A DNA stretch of 64,000 nucleotides from Styela clava (lineage: Eukaryota > Chordata > Ascidiacea > Stolidobranchia > Styelidae). The position numbers and the translations under genes were made by a program. Shown here in pieces: positions 59,720 to 64,000 of the stretch. Each line of letters starts with the position of its first letter. The first letter of the stretch is position 1. The DNA is taken from assembly GCF_964204865.1 (NCBI RefSeq), contig NC_135263.1, positions 15,173,426 to 15,237,425 on the forward strand, read 5' to 3'. A model generated the notes under the pieces. The model ran no database searches. It was given only the letters and a program-made list of their open reading frames with translations, and was not told the DNA's origin.

Positions 59720-61177
59720 ATGGGACATATACCATCATATGTCCGAGACAGTATGGATTTTCTGAATATTCTGAAAAAAATTGACTATATTCCGCCAGGA
59801 TCTTATTTAGTAACCATGGACGTGACTTCCTTGTATACAAATATTCCACATAAAGATGGCATCTTAGCGGTGGAGAAGTATCTCAGTAAATATACCACAG
59901 AAAAACGGGAAATTCCATATATTAAAGAAGCAGTTAATATGGTTCTTGATAATAATAATTTTGTATTTGACGGAAAGCATTATCTCCAAATCAATGGGAC
60001 AGCGATAGGAACTAAGATGGCTCCAAAATATGCAAACATATTTATGGCAGACTTAGAGTCTGAGATTCTAGAAACAGCCAAGATTAGGCCACAATACTAC
60101 TATAGATACATCGATGACTGTTTTCTGATCTGGACACACGGCGAAATCGAGCTTATATCTTTTATAAACCATGCGAATTCAATACACCCTTCTATCAAGT
60201 TCACATTCGAATACTCAACGGAAAACATTACATTTTTAGACGTAAAAGTCCATATCATGGACAACAAATTGGAAACGGAAATTTACACTAAAGACACGGA
60301 CTCTCACCAATATCTTTTACCCTCCTCATGCCACCCCAAACATATTACTGCAAACATTCCAAAGGGACTCTTCATAAGAATAAGAAGATCGTGCTCAAAT
60401 GTCGAATTTTTTGACAAGCATGCAGGAATTATGAAACGCTATCTCCTGCAACGAAATTACGAAGAGACTTCTATTGACAAATCAATAACATTGGTAAAAG
60501 AAATGAACAGAGATTACCTTTTAACACCGAAAAGTACAAAACAAGGTCAGCAACTATTGCCATTTATTACCAACTACCACCCAAACCAACCGCACTTTAG
60601 AAAAATATTTTCGGACTACCAATATATTCTTGACAACAATGCACGACTAAAAGAGATTTTCCCTCAACCTCCGAAAATTGCATATAGAAAGTGCCCTACA
60701 TTACGCGATAGACTGGTTAGAGCTAAACTACAACCAGTAATATCGCAGAAAGTACAATCTGGTTTTTATAAATGTAATAGAAAAGTATGCACCACCTGTA
60801 AATATTCCGAAGAAACAAAAATAAGTACCGGGAACGTGACGGGAGTCCATATAAACATTAACGAAAGAATAAGTTGTAAATCAAAAAATGTTATTTATCT
60901 AATAAACTGTAAGAAATGTGGGATGCAGTATATCGGCGAGACCGGAAGGTCGTTAAAATATCGTATAACAGAACATCTGAGAAGTATTACGAAAAGGAAA
61001 TATGATTTAGTAGTGGGAGAACACTTCAACAAACTGGGACATTCAATAAGTGACTTTTCAGTAACTGGAATAAAAAAACTATTCAGAGACCAGGGCTATC
61101 GCCAAACAGTAGAAGCATACTACATCAACAAATTCGGAACATTGGAACCACAAGGACTCAATTCACGGGAGAAATAG
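59720..61177 (+). CDS. Penelope-like reverse transcriptase / GIY-YIG endonuclease, N-terminally truncated
   Basis: 485 codons, intact from the truncation to the stop. Same domains as the inverted copy: RT core with YRYIDDCFLIW, then Cys pairs, then GIY-YIG. The motif before the catalytic box reads GTAIGTKM here versus GTAMGTKM in the inverted copy and in the fuller copy at 63.7 kb. The nominal ATG arises from the truncation junction, so the protein as drawn is an incomplete enzyme. Confidence 0.93.
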   Translation: MGHIPSYVRDSMDFLNILKKIDYIPPGSYLVTMDVTSLYTNIPHKDGILAVEKYLSKYTTEKREIPYIKEAVNMVLDNNNFVFDGKHYLQINGTAIGTKMAPKYANIFMADLESEILETAKIRPQYYYRYIDDCFLIWTHGEIELISFINHANSIHPSIKFTFEYSTENITFLDVKVHIMDNKLETEIYTKDTDSHQYLLPSSCHPKHITANIPKGLFIRIRRSCSNVEFFDKHAGIMKRYLLQRNYEETSIDKSITLVKEMNRDYLLTPKSTKQGQQLLPFITNYHPNQPHFRKIFSDYQYILDNNARLKEIFPQPPKIAYRKCPTLRDRLVRAKLQPVISQKVQSGFYKCNRKVCTTCKYSEETKISTGNVTGVHININERISCKSKNVIYLINCKKCGMQYIGETGRSLKYRITEHLRSITKRKYDLVVGEHFNKLGHSISDFSVTGIKKLFRDQGYRQTVEAYYINKFGTLEPQGLNSREK

Positions 61178-61824
61178 ACTGTAGACTCATCTAAGAATTA
61201 TTATTTAATAATAATTTTCATTTCAACGTCATATAATATTTAAATTTAACAATCACTCTTTTTCTTAAGTTTATATTATTACTCGCCCCTTGATTGGCGT
61301 TTTATTTTACTATTATTTTCAAGTGTCCCAAGTTTAATTATAATTCGAAACCTTGGAGTTATGTGCTTGCGATATTTTTTTAATTTTTTATTTTTTGTCC
61401 TACTCGAAATATGCTAGATGGTTAATTTATTATTATTATTATGAATTAATATTATATTTTAACGCTATTTAAGATCAAAATTTTTAAACCTTTTTTAATT
61501 TTGAAATTGGTCCTCACCAGACTAAGCCTTGATTTATGTTTAAATGTTGGTTTACTTCCTCGTGGTTCTCTAAGTGCCCATAATTTCAATTACATTTAGT
61601 TACCCATCATTTTCGTAAATGCAATAATAAAACCTTTTTTTTTTTTTTTTTTTTTCGATTACATCTGAAATGAGCTCCACTGATATTTGTGGTTCTAATC
61701 TTCGCATCATTACTTCTACGGCTAAATGCAAATTAAATGTTTATGCATTGTTACGTCATACTTGATTTGATATTTCAAATTCATTTAGCAAATTTATTTC
61801 TTGCCATTGTTGTAAACTGCTTGT

Positions 61825-61855
61825 CTGAGGAAGTCTGACTCTGGTCGGACGAAAC
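61825..61855 (+). ncRNA. Hammerhead-ribozyme-like core, copy 3
   Basis: Same sequence as at 59453-59483, in the terminal repeat that precedes the fuller Penelope copy. Confidence 0.55.
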
Positions 61856-62056
61856 GTTACAGAAATACATTTGTGTTAGTGTGCAGCTGGACTCTTTAAT
61901 TGAATAGAATAGTCATGTTTATTCCAGCTACAGTATCCTTGCAGTATACGCATACGGATCCACTAGCATAAAGGCATAGAGAAAAGATAGGAAGTTAGTC
62001 TCGCGCAACCCAACTCAAATTTATGTTATTGTATTCGTGGGACTTCTGTATCCATA

Positions 62057-64000
62057 ATGGATCCTTCTAACTCTGGACTCGACAACAATTGCAAGAAAGA
62101 AATATACAAATACCACAAGAAAGAATTCAACAACTTGAGAAAAATTACACTGAAAGAAGCCCGACTCCATCACCACAAGCTAAACCTAGAGCAATTTGTT
62201 GTAACTGGAAAATGTCCGAAAGGACTCGAATTCACTCCGAAAACTTGTGCCACCCCGCTGAAAAACTTGACCAAATGGCAAAATTTACATAAAGAATTTT
62301 CAAAACAATTGACGAAGCAAGCTCTTAAGGAATGTCGTTCAAGTTTAAATGAGATTACTAATACCAGGTTACAAATAGAAAATAAACTAAGAGCAAAAAT
62401 AAAAGCAGATATCTGGAATGCCATCCGACTTATGATAGATATTTCCAGAACAAATCTAACGGCAAAACTTAAAAGAACAAGGATGAGAAAAATGAGGAAT
62501 ACAGTCATAACAAACGGAAACCCAACTAAATCAAATGAAATAAATATAAACACAGTGGAATCAACTCAGCCAAACTTGACTAGAACCAAACGAAAGAGAA
62601 ATAGACGTTTCAATAGAAAGAGGAAAAGACGAAACAAAGGAGAGATCGCGACAGTGACCTCAACTTTGTACAATCTGTCCAATGTCCATCTAACCGAGTC
62701 ACAACGAAAAGTCCTAAAAAAAGGCCTTGGCTTTAGTCCTACTCCCGACAGATTCGATAACTTTCAACTGCAAACAGACATTAATAAAACAATTCGCAAC
62801 TACCGCTTGAGAGAATACTTTTTTGATCCATTCTCCAGTCAAACCATCAGCGAAGTAGCTGAAACATATCCGAAATCCTTACGTGTTCCAAGTAGATGGA
62901 CACCGCCTACTGGGAGAAATTCTGACTTAGATCACTTCGCTAACACTCTAAAACGGGAAATCCAGAAAACGACATCAAAGAAACGTACATTTTCCAATCT
63001 CAAAAAAGACGAAGTCGAGGCCTTGAGGGAACTAGAACAAAGAGCAGCAAGGGATATTATCATAGTACCTGCGGATAAAGGCGGGGGAACTTGCATACTC
63101 TCCCGAACTGACTACATCACAGAAGGTATGCGGCATCTATCGAATAACTTGGTATACAAGTGCATTCCGAAAGACATATCTATACAAATTGGCAACAAAG
63201 TAACCAAATTATGTCATAATATGAGGGAAGCCGACATTATTGATGACATACTATTCAAAGGGATAACTCCAAAAAGACCTAAACCAGGTCGTTTACGTTT
63301 ACAACCAAAAGTGCATAAGAAAAATCACCCAAGTCGGCCAATCATATCAACAAACGGAACTGCAACGGAAAAATTATCAGCTTTCATAGATTACAAATTA
63401 ACTAACCTCATGTGCAAAGAGGTAATACCATCATATGTCCGAGACAGTATGGATTTTCTGAATATTCTGAAAAAAATTGACTATATTCCGCCAGGATCTT
63501 ATTTAGTAACCATGGACGTGACTTCCTTGTATACAAATATTCCACATAAAGATGGCATCTTAGCGGTGGAGAAGTATCTCAGTAAATATACCACAGAAAA
63601 ACGGGAAATTCCATATATTAAAGAAGCAGTTAATATGGTTCTTGATAATAATAATTTTGTATTTGACGGAAAGCATTATCTCCAAATCAATGGGACAGCG
63701 ATGGGAACTAAGATGGCTCCAAAATATGCAAACATATTTATGGCAGACTTAGAGTCTGAGATTCTAGAAACAGCCAAGATTAGGCCACAATACTACTATA
63801 GATACATCGATGACTGTTTTCTGATCTGGACACACGGCGAAATCGAGCTTATATCTTTTATAAACCATGCGAATTCAATACACCCTTCTATCAAGTTCAC
63901 ATTCGAATACTCAACGGAAAACATTACATTTTTAGACGTAAAAGTCCATATCATGGACAACAAATTGGAAACGGAAATTTACACTAAAGACACGGACTCT
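62057..64000 (+). CDS. Penelope-like ORF, N-terminal region and reverse transcriptase (partial)
   Basis: Open from the ATG at 62057 (MDPSNSGLDNNCKKEIYKYH) to the window end with no stop, about 648 codons. A basic N-terminal region with RKRNRRFNRKRKRR near residue 185 could be a nuclear-localisation or nucleic-acid-binding stretch. Then come IIIVPADKGGGTCILSR and RLQPKVHKKNHPSRPIIS, conserved N-terminal RT motifs of Penelope-like elements, and the RT core GTAMGTKM and YRYIDDCFLIW. The GIY-YIG domain should follow beyond 64000, as in the other copies. The start is the first ATG after the terminal repeat, and it lies in sequence shared with the repeat at 59,660-59,705. Confidence 0.92.
   Translation, partial: MDPSNSGLDNNCKKEIYKYHKKEFNNLRKITLKEARLHHHKLNLEQFVVTGKCPKGLEFTPKTCATPLKNLTKWQNLHKEFSKQLTKQALKECRSSLNEITNTRLQIENKLRAKIKADIWNAIRLMIDISRTNLTAKLKRTRMRKMRNTVITNGNPTKSNEININTVESTQPNLTRTKRKRNRRFNRKRKRRNKGEIATVTSTLYNLSNVHLTESQRKVLKKGLGFSPTPDRFDNFQLQTDINKTIRNYRLREYFFDPFSSQTISEVAETYPKSLRVPSRWTPPTGRNSDLDHFANTLKREIQKTTSKKRTFSNLKKDEVEALRELEQRAARDIIIVPADKGGGTCILSRTDYITEGMRHLSNNLVYKCIPKDISIQIGNKVTKLCHNMREADIIDDILFKGITPKRPKPGRLRLQPKVHKKNHPSRPIISTNGTATEKLSAFIDYKLTNLMCKEVIPSYVRDSMDFLNILKKIDYIPPGSYLVTMDVTSLYTNIPHKDGILAVEKYLSKYTTEKREIPYIKEAVNMVLDNNNFVFDGKHYLQINGTAMGTKMAPKYANIFMADLESEILETAKIRPQYYYRYIDDCFLIWTHGEIELISFINHANSIHPSIKFTFEYSTENITFLDVKVHIMDNKLETEIYTKDTDS

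Larger units (their letters stand above)
59712..62022 (+). mobile_element. Penelope-like element, 5'-truncated copy, forward
   Basis: Right arm of the inverted repeat. Begins at the same truncation point as the left arm, runs through the ORF (59720-61177), 3' untranslated region and T-run (61635-61655; the complement of the left arm's A-run), and ends in a terminal repeat shared with the following copy. Confidence 0.92.
61808..64000 (+). mobile_element. Penelope-like element, fuller copy, cut by the window end
   Basis: Terminal repeat (61808-62088) followed without interruption by a long ORF that carries the N-terminal region missing from the two truncated copies. The 3' part lies outside the window. 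Confidence 0.9.

Noticed and set aside
57977..61177. Two independent Penelope genes facing each other
   Set aside because: Identical truncation points and almost identical sequence indicate one palindromic structure rather than separate genes.

Overview
This is nuclear DNA of an animal: AT-rich, with spliced genes, dense transposon remnants, a satellite array and a tRNA-derived SINE. An EXOC3/Sec6 gene with many short introns and a secreted collagen/C-type-lectin gene suit a marine invertebrate. A tunicate is plausible, but the sequence alone does not prove it.

Layout. 1-6585 (minus strand): the first eleven recognisable coding exons of EXOC3, an exocyst subunit; the gene runs off the left edge. 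8225-15497: about 37 head-to-tail copies of a 196-bp satellite, with smaller inverted blocks at 20100-21838 and 41930-42420. 15498-23840: decayed repeats, including a broken intron-bearing copy of the 5' part of the gene described next. 23852-39878 (plus strand): the centre of interest, a multi-exon gene whose exons join in compatible phases. Read in order it encodes an SGNH/GDSL-type hydrolase, a low-complexity linker built from a tandemly triplicated exon cassette, then one huge exon carrying a PHD-like finger, a MULE/hAT-like DDE transposase core with a CxxH motif, a Ulp1/SENP (C48) protease and a ubiquitin-specific protease (C19). I interpret it as one DNA-transposon polyprotein gene. An extra A in an A-run and one nonsense codon in a duplicated exon are the only breaks I found. 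A nested pair of hAT insertions sits in one of its introns.

39879-47514 holds repeats and a second truncated relative of the transposon gene. 47515-48520 and 53463-54947 (minus strand) are two overlapping, individually incomplete copies of a secreted collagen/coiled-coil/C-type lectin gene, separated by about 5 kb of repeats. 57131-64000 is a Penelope-like retroelement cluster: two 5'-truncated copies head to head as a large inverted repeat, followed by a fuller copy cut by the window end. Each junction carries a direct or inverted terminal repeat with a hammerhead-ribozyme-like core.

How it fits together: EXOC3 and the lectin gene are host genes; almost everything else is mobile or satellite DNA. 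The transposon gene would supply DNA recognition and cleavage (DDE, PHD) with two isopeptidase activities that could strip SUMO and ubiquitin, plus an esterase-like N-terminus. All coordinates of spliced exons are my reading of splice signals and reading phase, not transcript evidence.
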